The translations under genes and the position numbers were made by a program. A stretch of DNA of 64,000 nt from Clostridium kluyveri. GTDB lineage: Bacteria; Bacillota; Clostridia; Clostridiales; Clostridiaceae. How positions within the stretch are numbered: the first letter of the stretch is position 1; every line of letters begins with the position of its first letter. The notes below the pieces were generated by a model. It made no database searches and had not been told where the DNA came from. It saw only the letters and a program-made list of their open reading frames with translations. This document shows positions 25,215-35,613 of this stretch, piece after piece. The stretch spans positions 1,860,001 to 1,924,000 of the forward strand of contig NZ_CP018335.1 in NCBI RefSeq assembly GCF_001902295.1, read 5' to 3'.

Positions 25215-26836
25215 AAGATTTCAGAGTATTAAAGTTTTTGGATAAGTTTCAGGGTGTATTTAAAAAATATGGTATAGATTACATTGTAATGAGAAGGATA
25301 CTACAGATGAAGCTTCTCATGGATGGAAGACGAGTGCCTACAATATTAAAAAATTCTTCTAAAAAGAAAAGTGAAAATGAAAATAATTTGAAAAAGTCGT
25401 TATTATTTTATGTAATTATAGGGATAATTATGGTTCCATTTGTTCTTATGGATAAAAATTTTATGTTTCAAATGAGTTTTGTATTTGGAATTCTCATGTT
25501 TATGCTTATGACTTCCTTAATTTCTGATTTTTCTTCCGTACTTTTAGACATAAGGGATAAAAATATTATATCTTCAAAACCAGTACATAATGAAACTTTA
25601 AGTACTGCAAAAATAATTCATGTATGCATATATATGTTTTTAATAACCATTTCAATTTCTGGGACAGCTTTGGCAGCAGCCTTAATAAAACAAGGATTTT
25701 TATTTTTTTTAATATTTCTTATTGAAATAATTCTATCCGATCTATTTATAGTAATAATAACAGCTCTATTGTATCTGGTCATATTAAAGTTTTTTGACGG
25801 TGAGAAATTAAAGGATATAATAAATTATGTTCAAATAATACTATCTATAACCATAACTTTAGGATATCAATTTATAGGGAGATTATTCAATATTGTAGAC
25901 TTAAAGCCAATCTTAACTCCCAAATGGTGGCAGTATTTTTTACCACCAGTATGGTTTAGTGCTCCTTTTGAACTCATATTGAAGCATAATTACAGTCATT
26001 TTATTGTGATATTTGCTGCATTAGCATTAATTGTACCCATAGTTTCCATAATTATATATGTAAAGTTTATACCAACTTTTGAAAAAAATCTGCAGAAGTT
26101 AAACAATAACGGTGTTCAGAGTAAAAAGGTTAAAGGTAAGCTGTCTATAGCCTTATCCAGTATAATATGTTCAAATAGAGAGGAAAAAATATTTTTCAAA
26201 TTTGCCTCCTATATGATGAAAAACGAAAGGGAATTTAAGCTTAAGGTTTATCCATCACTGGGATTTTCATTGATTTTTCCATTTATATTTATATTCAATA
26301 ACATAGGGTATAAAAGCTTATCTAACATAGCTTCCAGCAAGATGTATTTGAATTTATATTTTTGTACATTAATACTTCCCTCTGTAATCATGATGATGAA
26401 ATATTCCGTAAACTATAGAGGTGCCTGGATTTATAAAACTATGCCAATTGAAAACACTGCTTCTATATTTAAAGGAACTTTGAAAGCTTTCATTGTAAAG
26501 CTTATGCTTCCGGTATATGTTCTGGAATCTATACTGTTTGTATTTATATTTGGTATCAGAATAATTCCGGATATATTTGTATTGCTTTTTAATATTTTGT
26601 TGTTTACAGTTATATGTTTTAAATTAATGAAAAAATCCCTGCCTTTCTCAGAAAAATTACAGACTTCAGCACAGGGAGAAGGACTAATTTTAATTGTTCT
26701 TATGATATTACTAGGAGCATTGGCAGGAATACATTATTTCTGTACTTTTATAAGTTATGGTATATATGTATATTTAATTATATTGATTATATTGGTCACA
26801 GTCTTATGGAAAAAAGCTTTTAATGTATCTTTGTAG
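25211..26836 (+). CDS. ABC-2-type transporter permease
   Basis: 541 residues with about 10-12 hydrophobic segments and no other domain. It starts inside the stop codon of the ATPase gene, so it is the membrane subunit. Size and topology resemble large clostridial/bacillar ABC-2 permeases such as YthQ or SkfF-like proteins. The substrate is not predictable; the position between two biosynthetic loci allows self-protection or product export. No terminator is evident before the promoter of the next operon. Confidence 0.85.
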   Translation: MKDFRVLKFLDKFQGVFKKYGIDYIVMRRILQMKLLMDGRRVPTILKNSSKKKSENENNLKKSLLFYVIIGIIMVPFVLMDKNFMFQMSFVFGILMFMLMTSLISDFSSVLLDIRDKNIISSKPVHNETLSTAKIIHVCIYMFLITISISGTALAAALIKQGFLFFLIFLIEIILSDLFIVIITALLYLVILKFFDGEKLKDIINYVQIILSITITLGYQFIGRLFNIVDLKPILTPKWWQYFLPPVWFSAPFELILKHNYSHFIVIFAALALIVPIVSIIIYVKFIPTFEKNLQKLNNNGVQSKKVKGKLSIALSSIICSNREEKIFFKFASYMMKNEREFKLKVYPSLGFSLIFPFIFIFNNIGYKSLSNIASSKMYLNLYFCTLILPSVIMMMKYSVNYRGAWIYKTMPIENTASIFKGTLKAFIVKLMLPVYVLESILFVFIFGIRIIPDIFVLLFNILLFTVICFKLMKKSLPFSEKLQTSAQGEGLILIVLMILLGALAGIHYFCTFISYGIYVYLIILIILVTVLWKKAFNVSL

Positions 26837-26982
26837 ATTATTTAATACAACAATTAACTAAAACTAAATTTTATGTGGGATATTGAAATGTGAATTTAGT
26901 GTAATTTTGTGTAAAAATTAGTCATATTAGTTAATTGTACGTTAATTCCGTGTTAATATTTGTCATTTTACACGTTGAATTA

Positions 26983-27012
26983 TTGACTTGTATATTTCTA
27001 AAAATATATAAT
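26983..27012 (+). promoter_or_regulatory. sigma-A promoter of biosynthetic locus 2
   Basis: TTGACT (26983-26988) and TATAAT (27007-27012) are 18 bp apart, the best canonical promoter in the window. Transcription would begin near 27020, giving a short leader before the phosphopantetheinyl transferase. The AT-rich stretch upstream (26837-26980) repeats GTGTAAT/GTGTTAATATT-like words, possibly binding sites. Confidence 0.7.
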
Positions 27013-27062
27013 GTATGTATTGTATTGGAATTATGAGGGTTTTGTATCTGGAGGAGTTCCAT

Positions 27063-27764
27063 ATGGTTAATATCTACGCTGTTACTATAAGTGATAATGT
27101 GAATTTTCATAAATTGAATGAGTTAATGCCGTTTATTTCTGAAGAGAAACTTCACAGAGTAAAAAAATTTTATAAATTGGAAGATTTGAAAAGGGGAGTG
27201 ATGTCTGAAATATTAATAAGATTTATTTTATGTAAAAACTTTCATGTAAGAAATGAAGATTTAAGTATTACAAAAAATTATTATGGAAAACCATTGTTAA
27301 GTTACCCCAAAGATATTCATTTTAATGTTTCTCATTCAGGACACTGGATAGTGTGTGCAGTACATAATCTACCAGTAGGCATTGATATTGAACAAATTAA
27401 ACCTATTGATTTTAGTATTGCTCAGCGTTTTTTCTCTGAAAGTGAGTATGGCAGTATTCTAACATCAGATGAAGGTTCTAGATTGCCTTTATTTTATGAA
27501 TTTTGGACTTTAAAAGAAAGTTATATTAAAGCTGTTGGAAAAGGCCTGTATATGGCACTTAATTCATTTAATATAAAACTTTGTAATGATGGCATACGGG
27601 TTGAAAGAGAAGGTAGTTTTGAGGATTGTTATTTCAAACAATATGATATAGATAAAAATTACAAACTTTCAGTATGTGCCAGAGCCAATAATTTTTCAGA
27701 TAACATTATACTATGGAGTGACTTAGAATTGTATAAAATGTTCAAGGCCCTTGTGAGGTGGTAA
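27063..27764 (+). CDS. Sfp-type 4'-phosphopantetheinyl transferase
   Basis: 233 residues from ATG 27063, 6 nt after GGAGGAG; the frame is open back to 27015 but without a ribosome binding site. Motifs: GKPLL near 78, FNVSHSGHWIVCAV near 89, VGIDIEQI near 107 with the Mg-binding Asp and Glu, and FWTLKESYIKAVGKGL near 149. The family transfers phosphopantetheine from CoA to a Ser on carrier domains. It probably activates carriers of both biosynthetic loci, as no other copy is present. It is the first gene of locus 2. Confidence 0.95.
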   Translation: MVNIYAVTISDNVNFHKLNELMPFISEEKLHRVKKFYKLEDLKRGVMSEILIRFILCKNFHVRNEDLSITKNYYGKPLLSYPKDIHFNVSHSGHWIVCAVHNLPVGIDIEQIKPIDFSIAQRFFSESEYGSILTSDEGSRLPLFYEFWTLKESYIKAVGKGLYMALNSFNIKLCNDGIRVEREGSFEDCYFKQYDIDKNYKLSVCARANNFSDNIILWSDLELYKMFKALVRW

Positions 27765-27765
27765 A

Positions 27766-28473
27766 ATGGATAAAATTAGATTAATCTGCTTGCCTTATGC
27801 TGGTGGATCATCGATGATTTACAGTAAATGGACAAAATATCTTAACAGATCTATTGAAATATACAGAGTTGAACTGGCTGGAAGGGGAAGAAGGAGAAAC
27901 ATACCCTTATATACAACCCTTGAAGACTCAGTTAATGATGTTTTTTTATCAATAAAAGATTTTTTAAATGACTCTTCATATGTAATATTTGGACATAGTA
28001 TGGGGAGTATAATTGCCTATGAACTAAGCTGCAAAATTAAACAATCCGGTCTAAATAATCCTCTTAATATAATATTTTCAGGTTCTAATGCTCCACATGT
28101 TAAAAGTAAGAGAGAACTTTGTTATAGGCTACCTGAAGATAAGTTTAAAAATATTATCCTAGAATATGGTGCTACTCCTGCTGAAGTTTTTGAAGATAGA
28201 GTATTAGCTAGCTATTTTGTTCCAATACTCAGGGCTGATTTTAGGATTCTTGAAACATATCAATATAATGATAGAGAAAACCCATTTGATTATCCCATAA
28301 CTATTTTTTATGGTATGCATGATAAATTGGTGGATGTCCAAAAAATAGATGAATGGTCAGGTTATACAAGAAAACAATGTAAGAAATACGCCTTCCAAGG
28401 AGGACATTTCTTCATAAATGATAATATGAAAAATGTGGTTGAAACTATAAATCATGTTATAACAAGTCTGTAA
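27766..28473 (+). CDS. type II thioesterase (intact)
   Basis: 235 residues with the typical N terminus LICLPYAGGSSMIYSKW, nucleophile elbow GHSMGS near 80, catalytic Asp in FYGMHDKLVD near 185 and His in QGGHFF near 214. It starts one base after the phosphopantetheinyl transferase stop, with GAGGTGG inside the upstream gene, so the pair is coupled. Type II thioesterases remove stalled or wrong acyl groups from NRPS/PKS carriers. It is the intact counterpart of the frameshifted gene at 9794. Confidence 0.95.
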   Translation: MDKIRLICLPYAGGSSMIYSKWTKYLNRSIEIYRVELAGRGRRRNIPLYTTLEDSVNDVFLSIKDFLNDSSYVIFGHSMGSIIAYELSCKIKQSGLNNPLNIIFSGSNAPHVKSKRELCYRLPEDKFKNIILEYGATPAEVFEDRVLASYFVPILRADFRILETYQYNDRENPFDYPITIFYGMHDKLVDVQKIDEWSGYTRKQCKKYAFQGGHFFINDNMKNVVETINHVITSL

Positions 28474-28728
28474 AATACTTATTCATAAAAAATGCATAGC
28501 CAAACTCTAAGATATAGGTTGTATTCATGAAAATTAACTTATATATAAAGAGCTGACTATGACAAATAACCAATAATATATTACACTAAAACCAGAAAAA
28601 ATGCTATGTAAAATTTTATCCACGTGGCTTAAAAAACTAGAAAATTTAATGTGAAATGAAAGTATATTTTATCAGGATAACTGTCCATAAGTCAGATACT
28701 TTAATAACATATGGAAGGGGAATTTAAA
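28474..28728 (+). other. 255-bp leader between thioesterase and NRPS, no gene
   Basis: No ORF or clear terminator. GCATAGC near 28494 could pair with GCTATG near 28601, giving a long-range stem. The strong site GGAAGGGGAA at 28713-28722 precedes the NRPS start. It may hold a second promoter or an attenuation structure; nothing more can be said. Confidence 0.3.
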
Positions 28729-31700
28729 GTGTGTATTAATCAAATAAATCCAGCAGATATGAAAGTGCAAGTATATGAACTTATATCAAATGTAACTGGG
28801 CATAAAATTGAAGATCTTGATTGTGAAATGTTTCTTGAAGGCGATTTGGGAATTGATTCAATTAAAATGGTAACATTGATGAATCAGCTAATGAAGCTTG
28901 TACCTACTGAACGATTAGATGAGTTTACATCTATGTATCCTATAGTACGGCTCATGTCATTGCAAACAATAGGTGAAATTGTCCTTATATTTGAGGAGTT
29001 TTACAATGTGGAGGAGTTAAGTCAAAGTGAAAAAGATGATTTAGTAATTTTGAATGCTCAATATCCATTTTTAGTATCCTATTGGTCGGTGGGGACATTA
29101 ACTATTTGTTCAGGTGTAAAAATTCAGGGGTCACTTTATTTAAATCAACTGCAGGAAAGTTGGATTGAATTAGTAAAGAGGCATCCTAGTTTGCGAGGGG
29201 AATTTGATGTTTGTGAGGGAGCAAAAAGTTTTAAAGACTATAGTCTTAAAGTATTTAGTAATCCTACCTTACCTGAAATAGAGGTACAGGATATAAGACA
29301 TATGCCTGAACAGGCTAAAAGCCAGACAATTAATCAGATTATTGAAGAAATTCTAAACAACTCCTTTGATATTTTTGTATACCCGCTTCATAGATTTATG
29401 GTGATTCAGATAAATGACACTGAATATGAACTAATACTTGCAAATAATCATCTGATTTCAGATGGATTGGGAAATCAGCAAATCCTCAGAGAGATACTTG
29501 AGATATATGCAGCAAAAATACAGGGTGTCAGCGTAAAATTATGGGAAAGTGTATCCCTCGGCGATTATAATAAAGTAGTTTCAGAGATGAATAATTGGAA
29601 TGATCCTGAAGAAAACAAAAATTTAGATAGTTATTCTCGAGTTTGCGGGAAGGCAAAGTATAGTTTTAATCCTTTTGGCAGGGATAATGCTGATAATGAA
29701 TTTGCCCAAGTTGAGACTAAGAAATACTGGATAAGTGAAAATATTACCAGGCTTCTTATGGACAAATCAAGAGCATGGAGAGTATCTTTGTTTACTCTTA
29801 TAGTTAGTGCTTATTTAAAATCTGTAACACAACTGGATGAGGACAGTGATCAAATTATATTAAATTTACCTACTGGGGGGAAGGTATATCCTAGTATTGA
29901 TGCAACAGGACTTATAGGGTGCTTTGCTCAGAATATGTCACTAAGCTTTAATTCGAAAGAGGCTGATGAGGATTGGGTGACATTAGTAATGAGGGTGGAT
30001 AAAGAAATAAAAGATAAAATATCTGCAGGAATAGACAGGGCTCAAACCTACATTGCTGCCAAAATGGCAAAAGATGAGGATATGCTTGAAGATGGAAAGA
30101 TGTCTAAAACAACAGCAGCTTTTGTACGTTCCAGCTTAAAATCAAACTTATATCTTTCTTTTGTTGGAGATACTCACATAAAAGAAAGATATGGCAGCTT
30201 AAAAATAGTTGATTATGAAGCATATACATCAACTAATGCAGGAGCCATAGATAATGTTATTGAATTATTCCAAAATCAAATCTTTATCTCATCCAATTAT
30301 GATAGTTTGCATTTTCATGAAGATGATATTAATTTGTTACTTAAAAAATTTATAGATAATCTTTATTTTCTTGCAAATTATAAAATGGAAAACCAGGATG
30401 AAGTACTAAGGCTAGAGGTTTCGGAAGATAAAATGTTACTTGGAGAACTCCAGAAAATAGCCGAGGAAATTTGCTGTACATCTATCTGTGAACAGGATGT
30501 ACATAAGGATCTGGAGGCTGATTTTGGAGTTGATTCTTTACAGCGTATTCGTATAATAACAAGATTGTGTAAACTTCATGAAGGGGTTGATAAAAACTCT
30601 CTTTTTGAATGCAGGACTTTAAGTGAAATGGCTTTATTAGTTGAAAAAAATCGAAGCTTAACAGAGAGCTATTCTGAGGAGAAAGAACAAATTCCATATA
30701 GACAAATTGTGAAACAGTGCAGGGCTACGCCTGATGCAATAGCTATTATGTATAAGGATGAAAGTGTAACCTATAGGGAATTAGACCGTATATCAAACAG
30801 AATTGCTAATTATTTAAAAAGTCAGGGTGTTAAAAGAGGTTCCCTTGTTGGAATAATGGTATTTCCAGGTCCTATGATGTTACTTGGAATGATAGGCATT
30901 ATGAAAGCAGGTGCAGCTTATGTTCCAGTGGATCCTAGTTATCCAACAGAAAGAGTTCAATATATACTAAATGACTCAGGCATAGAAATTTTACTTACTG
31001 AGCATGGGTTAAAAACGTCATTAGAACAATTAATAAAGGAGGATTCTGTCATAAAAGCCCTTATGTATTTGGACTATGGCACTCCTTTGGGTTCAATATA
31101 CAACTACAAGCAGACTTTAAAGGAACAATGGATGGCTGCCAATGATAGTGAGCCTGAAGTTATAAATTCTTCTGATGATTTAATGACAGTTCTTTATACT
31201 TCAGGTTCAACTGGAAATCCCAAGGGGGTTATGCTGGGGCATAGAGGTTATATGAATAGGTTAAAATGGCATCAGGATACTTTTAGGTTAAAGCCGGGAG
31301 AACGGGTGGCACAGAAGACATCTTGTTGCTTTGATATATCTGTCTGGGAACTTTTCTGGCCTTTAATGTATGGAGGTATAGTATGTCCTGCCAGTAAGGA
31401 AACTGTAAAAAATCCATGGAGTTTAGGAAAGTGGCTCATAGATACAAAAATAAATATAATGCATTTTGTACCATCCTTGTTTGGAGAATTTGTAAATGCT
31501 TTAGAGGATGATGATTATAACTTTAAGGATTTAAGATGGTTAATTTTTAGTGGCGAAGCGCTGCCAATGGCTACAATACAAAAATGGATAGATAAGCATG
31601 GTTTATCAATAGGGCTTGCAAATCTTTACGGACCTACTGAGGCATCCATTGATGTTACCTGTCACATAATTGACAAAAGGCCTGGAACTAATGGAGAAAA

Positions 31701-34413
31701 CAGTATTCCAATAGGCAAACCTATTGACAATGTGTTCATCAAAAATTTAGATGAAGATATGAAAGAACTTCCAGATGGGGAAATGGGGGAACTTTGGATT
31801 GGCGGTGTTCAGCTTTCCAGTGGCTATATGAATAATAGGCAGAAAACAGAGGAAGCCTTTAAGCCTAATCCTTTTAAAGATGTTCCAGGTGATTATTTGT
31901 ATCGAACAGGAGATCTAACCTCCAGAAGGCCAGATGGGAGTTATGAGTATCATGGACGCAAAGATAATCAGGTGAAGATAAGGGGATTTAGAGTTGAGCT
32001 GGGAGAAATTGAAGCAGTGCTTGGAAGTCATCCTTGTGTAAATGAAACTGCTGTAGTTGCAGTGGACTATATTCAGGGGCAAAAGCAATTATTTGCCTGG
32101 GTTTCAGGTAATAAAGTAGATGATAGTGAATTAAAAAAGTGTGTAACAAAGAAACTCCCTTATTACATGGTTCCCCATCGCTTTGAATGGGTGACCGTTT
32201 TGCCAAAGACTCCTAATGGGAAGCTTGATAGAAAAGTTTTGAATGAATTATCCCAGAGGAAACTAAAGGGTAATGTGGTTGAAGATGCACTAACCAGTGA
32301 AATACCACTGTCACCTGCACAGAATTGGCTAATGAATTATTTTGATTATCCATATCAGTGGACCGGATATACAAGGTTTTTATATAAACAGCCTTTAGAT
32401 TATAAGCTATTTAACAAAGCCCTTTCAATATTAACTGATAACCATGATGTTTTAAGAAGTGTATTAGTTAATAAAGGAGAAAAATGGCAGCAGAAATTTT
32501 TGCCTTTAGGACAAAATGTGGCAGCAGATTTTTATGATGGTTCTCATATGGAGCATCAAGAGAGAGACAAAGAGGTGAAAAATTTAATTGATAAAATTAT
32601 TTTAGATCTAAAAGTAGACAAATGGCCTCTCTGGAAAGTGGTTGTTGTAAGGGTAAATAGTTCTCTTTATGATATTTCTGTAATTGGACATCACCTTATT
32701 TCTGATGTTATAACAAATCAACTGTTGTTTAAGGATATATGGAAAATATATAGACAACTTATTTTGACTAAAGATGTTAAGCTTGAAAAATCCAAATCAT
32801 ATGGGGATTTTGTTATGCGAGTTAATGAAGAAAAGAAGAATAAAGGTATGGAATTTGTAGATTATTGGAAAAAACAATTTCCTTCAGAATTTTATTCCCT
32901 TAAGATTCCTGAGGATTTTAACCTGGGCAGTAATACTGAGCAGTCTGCCAGTTCAGAAATGTTCATTTTAGATAAGGCTAAAACACAGCAGTTGTTGACT
33001 ACTGCAAAGAAATGCTTCGGAACAAGTGTGTATCCAATTTTACTGGCGCCGCTTTATAAGATGCTGCAAAGGCTTTATAACAAATCATGGATAGTAGTAA
33101 GCCATAGAATGAATGGAAGGGATCTGGGTAATAATATATTTTTCCAGACTGCAGGAAATTTTGCAATAAATTATCCACTGGGAGTTACTATAGGACACAA
33201 TGAAGATTGGAATGAAACAGTCCACAAGATTACAAATGCTATGAATGGAGTTCCAATGAAAGGTATAAGTTATGATTTGATTTCAGACAATTTGCCTTCA
33301 TATCTATATCCTGATTTGAATTTAGCATCCATAAGATCAAATTATCTGGGAAACAGGGATGTACCTCAATACGATATATTTGAATTTTCAAAGGATGATA
33401 TTGACAGGAGATATTCCCATCCTGATCAAAAGAGAATTTCATTAATTGAATTCTTCTATTCTATAGTAAATGGTGAGTTAAATTTAGAAATAGAATATTC
33501 TAAGAATATGTACAGTGAATCTACCATAAAACGTCTTGGAGATGAATACATGAAAGTTTGTATAGAGATGATTTCCTATATCAATAATCAGAAAAATACT
33601 GAAGATAATAGTACTTTAAAGCCTCTTTCATTAATAAGGGGAAGTAAAGAGGAGGGTTTTTTATCAAACAAAAGTGTAATTGTAACTGGTGGAGGAAGAG
33701 GCATAGGAAAAACTATTGCCATTGAAATGGCTAAAGAAGGTGCTGAGATAGCTATTATATCAAGGACAGCAGGTGAATTGGAAGAAACAGCAGCAGAGAT
33801 TAAAAGAATTGGCAGTAAAGTTATAACTATAACAGCAGATATCAGCAGTTATAATGCTATGGAGAATGCTGTGAAAAAAATTGCTTCTGAATTTGGTAAA
33901 ATAGATGTTCTTGTAAATAACGCAGGAATAACGAAAATGGCTCCTTTCACGGATATTAAAGAAGAGGAATGGAAGAGAATTGTAGAAGTCAATTTGTTTG
34001 GAACATATAACCTGTGTTGTTTGACCATACCTTATTTTGTAAAACAAAAATCGGGTAAAATTATTAATTTGGGTTCTGATTCATCTTTTATAGGATATCC
34101 TTTGATGAGTGCTTATTCAGCATCTAAGCATGGAATTATTGGATTAACTAAATCCTTAGCCGAAGAGTTCAAGGCTAATAACATTCAGGTAAATGCAATT
34201 TGTCCGGCTATGGTAGATACAGATATGGCTCCAGGTGCATTTAAGAAAAATGCTATGTCACCTAAAAAAGTTGCCGATTTAGTTTTATTCTTATCTTCAG
34301 ATAAATCAGATTATATTACTGGAGAAGCTATTAAAATTTTTGGAAAGCAGGATATGTACTGGTTTGGATCTCAGCATATATCCGCTCTCAGAGCTGCATT
34401 GAGTAAAAGATAA
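28729..34413 (+). CDS. NRPS with unusual order: carrier - C - carrier - A (predicted Ser) - C - short-chain dehydrogenase
   Basis: About 1894 residues from GTG 28729, 6 nt after GGAAGGGGAA; ATG 28711 lies inside that site. Positions below count from 28711. Carrier 1: LGIDSIKM near 47. C domain 1: NNHLISDGLG near 243, keeping the second His and Asp of HHxxxDG. Carrier 2: FGVDSLQR near 606. A domain: YTSGSTGNPKGV near 829; code residues D-I-W-H-I-S-L-I-D-K, close to the Ser code. C domain 2: GHHLISDV near 1325. A complete SDR ketoreductase (TGGGRGIGKT, YSASK near 1803) ends the protein. No carrier follows the A domain and no thioesterase or reductase release domain is present. Confidence 0.88.
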   Translation: MCINQINPADMKVQVYELISNVTGHKIEDLDCEMFLEGDLGIDSIKMVTLMNQLMKLVPTERLDEFTSMYPIVRLMSLQTIGEIVLIFEEFYNVEELSQSEKDDLVILNAQYPFLVSYWSVGTLTICSGVKIQGSLYLNQLQESWIELVKRHPSLRGEFDVCEGAKSFKDYSLKVFSNPTLPEIEVQDIRHMPEQAKSQTINQIIEEILNNSFDIFVYPLHRFMVIQINDTEYELILANNHLISDGLGNQQILREILEIYAAKIQGVSVKLWESVSLGDYNKVVSEMNNWNDPEENKNLDSYSRVCGKAKYSFNPFGRDNADNEFAQVETKKYWISENITRLLMDKSRAWRVSLFTLIVSAYLKSVTQLDEDSDQIILNLPTGGKVYPSIDATGLIGCFAQNMSLSFNSKEADEDWVTLVMRVDKEIKDKISAGIDRAQTYIAAKMAKDEDMLEDGKMSKTTAAFVRSSLKSNLYLSFVGDTHIKERYGSLKIVDYEAYTSTNAGAIDNVIELFQNQIFISSNYDSLHFHEDDINLLLKKFIDNLYFLANYKMENQDEVLRLEVSEDKMLLGELQKIAEEICCTSICEQDVHKDLEADFGVDSLQRIRIITRLCKLHEGVDKNSLFECRTLSEMALLVEKNRSLTESYSEEKEQIPYRQIVKQCRATPDAIAIMYKDESVTYRELDRISNRIANYLKSQGVKRGSLVGIMVFPGPMMLLGMIGIMKAGAAYVPVDPSYPTERVQYILNDSGIEILLTEHGLKTSLEQLIKEDSVIKALMYLDYGTPLGSIYNYKQTLKEQWMAANDSEPEVINSSDDLMTVLYTSGSTGNPKGVMLGHRGYMNRLKWHQDTFRLKPGERVAQKTSCCFDISVWELFWPLMYGGIVCPASKETVKNPWSLGKWLIDTKINIMHFVPSLFGEFVNALEDDDYNFKDLRWLIFSGEALPMATIQKWIDKHGLSIGLANLYGPTEASIDVTCHIIDKRPGTNGENSIPIGKPIDNVFIKNLDEDMKELPDGEMGELWIGGVQLSSGYMNNRQKTEEAFKPNPFKDVPGDYLYRTGDLTSRRPDGSYEYHGRKDNQVKIRGFRVELGEIEAVLGSHPCVNETAVVAVDYIQGQKQLFAWVSGNKVDDSELKKCVTKKLPYYMVPHRFEWVTVLPKTPNGKLDRKVLNELSQRKLKGNVVEDALTSEIPLSPAQNWLMNYFDYPYQWTGYTRFLYKQPLDYKLFNKALSILTDNHDVLRSVLVNKGEKWQQKFLPLGQNVAADFYDGSHMEHQERDKEVKNLIDKIILDLKVDKWPLWKVVVVRVNSSLYDISVIGHHLISDVITNQLLFKDIWKIYRQLILTKDVKLEKSKSYGDFVMRVNEEKKNKGMEFVDYWKKQFPSEFYSLKIPEDFNLGSNTEQSASSEMFILDKAKTQQLLTTAKKCFGTSVYPILLAPLYKMLQRLYNKSWIVVSHRMNGRDLGNNIFFQTAGNFAINYPLGVTIGHNEDWNETVHKITNAMNGVPMKGISYDLISDNLPSYLYPDLNLASIRSNYLGNRDVPQYDIFEFSKDDIDRRYSHPDQKRISLIEFFYSIVNGELNLEIEYSKNMYSESTIKRLGDEYMKVCIEMISYINNQKNTEDNSTLKPLSLIRGSKEEGFLSNKSVIVTGGGRGIGKTIAIEMAKEGAEIAIISRTAGELEETAAEIKRIGSKVITITADISSYNAMENAVKKIASEFGKIDVLVNNAGITKMAPFTDIKEEEWKRIVEVNLFGTYNLCCLTIPYFVKQKSGKIINLGSDSSFIGYPLMSAYSASKHGIIGLTKSLAEEFKANNIQVNAICPAMVDTDMAPGAFKKNAMSPKKVADLVLFLSSDKSDYITGEAIKIFGKQDMYWFGSQHISALRAALSKR

Positions 34414-34419
34414 GGAGGA

Positions 34420-35601
34420 ATGACAAACTATTATGAATTTAAGAGAAAATGCACATTTGCTGCTTCAAAAAAAAAATGGGTACTTTATATTGTAGGTTTA
34501 TTCCTGGGAACTGCAATGGGGATCATAAATCCCCTTGCATCCACTCACCTAGAAAAAAATAATGTGGGAAACTTATATATTGGGATAATTTCATCATCTT
34601 TTTTTCTTTTTATGTCAATAGGTTCTATTCTAATGGATAAAAGAATGAGAAATAAGGACATAAAAGTAGTTATGTTATTAGGGGCATTAATTGCTGCAGG
34701 GGCCTGTGGTATTTTTCCTTTGGTTACAAACTTATTTCTCTGGCTTTTTTTAATGGTAATTATGGGGTTTGGCATAAGTGCTGATATGGTTGGAGTACAA
34801 ACAATGCTCCACAATTTAACAGAGGATAATACAAGAGGAATAGTCAGTGGCTTATATTCATTTTGTTTTGCTGTAGGTTTTATATTTAGTTCTGTTATAG
34901 GTCCACAGCTATATATATATAGAACCTGGCTTCCTTTTATGGTTCCTATAGCTGCGCTCATATTGTGTCCAATAATTATAAGGTTCAATTTTAAGGAAAA
35001 ACTAATATTTCCAGAAAAGCCAGAGGGAAATGTATTAGGAAAAGTATTTATTGGACTTCAGGGGGCGTTTTTATATGGTTTTACAGAAACCACTCTAATT
35101 ACTCTCTATCCTATCTTTCTTCTCCGTGAAGAATATGGCCTTTCATATCTTGGATATGCTCTGGGAATATTTGTAGTGGGAAGTATTGTAGGTACTATAC
35201 CTATGACTTACATTTCAGATAAGTTGGGAAGAAAGAAAACTTTGATAGTTATTATTGTTATTTCTGTATTTACGGTTTTAGGAATTATAATTTTCAATAA
35301 TTTTGCTCTAAGATTAATTTTCTCATTTTTATCTGGTGCTGCTATTGGACCTATATATCCATTATCTCTGGCAGTTACAGTTGAAAATCTGGATAAAGAA
35401 GATATACCTTCTGGAACCTCATTATTTACTTTCTCTTATGGAATTGGATCCACTATAGGTCCGGTAATCTCATCTACAGCTATGAGCCTGTTTGGAAATG
35501 ACTATATTTTTAGTGTGTGTCTATTAATTTTTGTTGTATTTCTTTTTACGGTCTATATTAAAAGAGGTAAATATGAGTATAATTTGAGAAACTATAATTA
35601 A
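34420..35601 (+). CDS. MFS-family exporter
   Basis: 393 residues with about 12 hydrophobic segments and the MFS loop motif DKLGRKKT near 268. The N-terminal half has a related SILMDKRMRNKD motif. AAGGAGG at 34412-34418 is almost adjacent to the ATG, an unusually short spacing; no better in-frame start exists nearby. It lies between the NRPS and the PKS with gaps of 6 and 12 bp, so it is part of the operon and the best candidate for product export. Confidence 0.88.
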   Translation: MTNYYEFKRKCTFAASKKKWVLYIVGLFLGTAMGIINPLASTHLEKNNVGNLYIGIISSSFFLFMSIGSILMDKRMRNKDIKVVMLLGALIAAGACGIFPLVTNLFLWLFLMVIMGFGISADMVGVQTMLHNLTEDNTRGIVSGLYSFCFAVGFIFSSVIGPQLYIYRTWLPFMVPIAALILCPIIIRFNFKEKLIFPEKPEGNVLGKVFIGLQGAFLYGFTETTLITLYPIFLLREEYGLSYLGYALGIFVVGSIVGTIPMTYISDKLGRKKTLIVIIVISVFTVLGIIIFNNFALRLIFSFLSGAAIGPIYPLSLAVTVENLDKEDIPSGTSLFTFSYGIGSTIGPVISSTAMSLFGNDYIFSVCLLIFVVFLFTVYIKRGKYEYNLRNYN

Positions 35602-35613
35602 GGGGATGATTAC

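Noticed and set aside
34545..34988. Minus-strand 147-residue frame inside the MFS gene
   Set aside because: It is the antisense of hydrophobic membrane codons; the plus-strand gene has family motifs and operon context.
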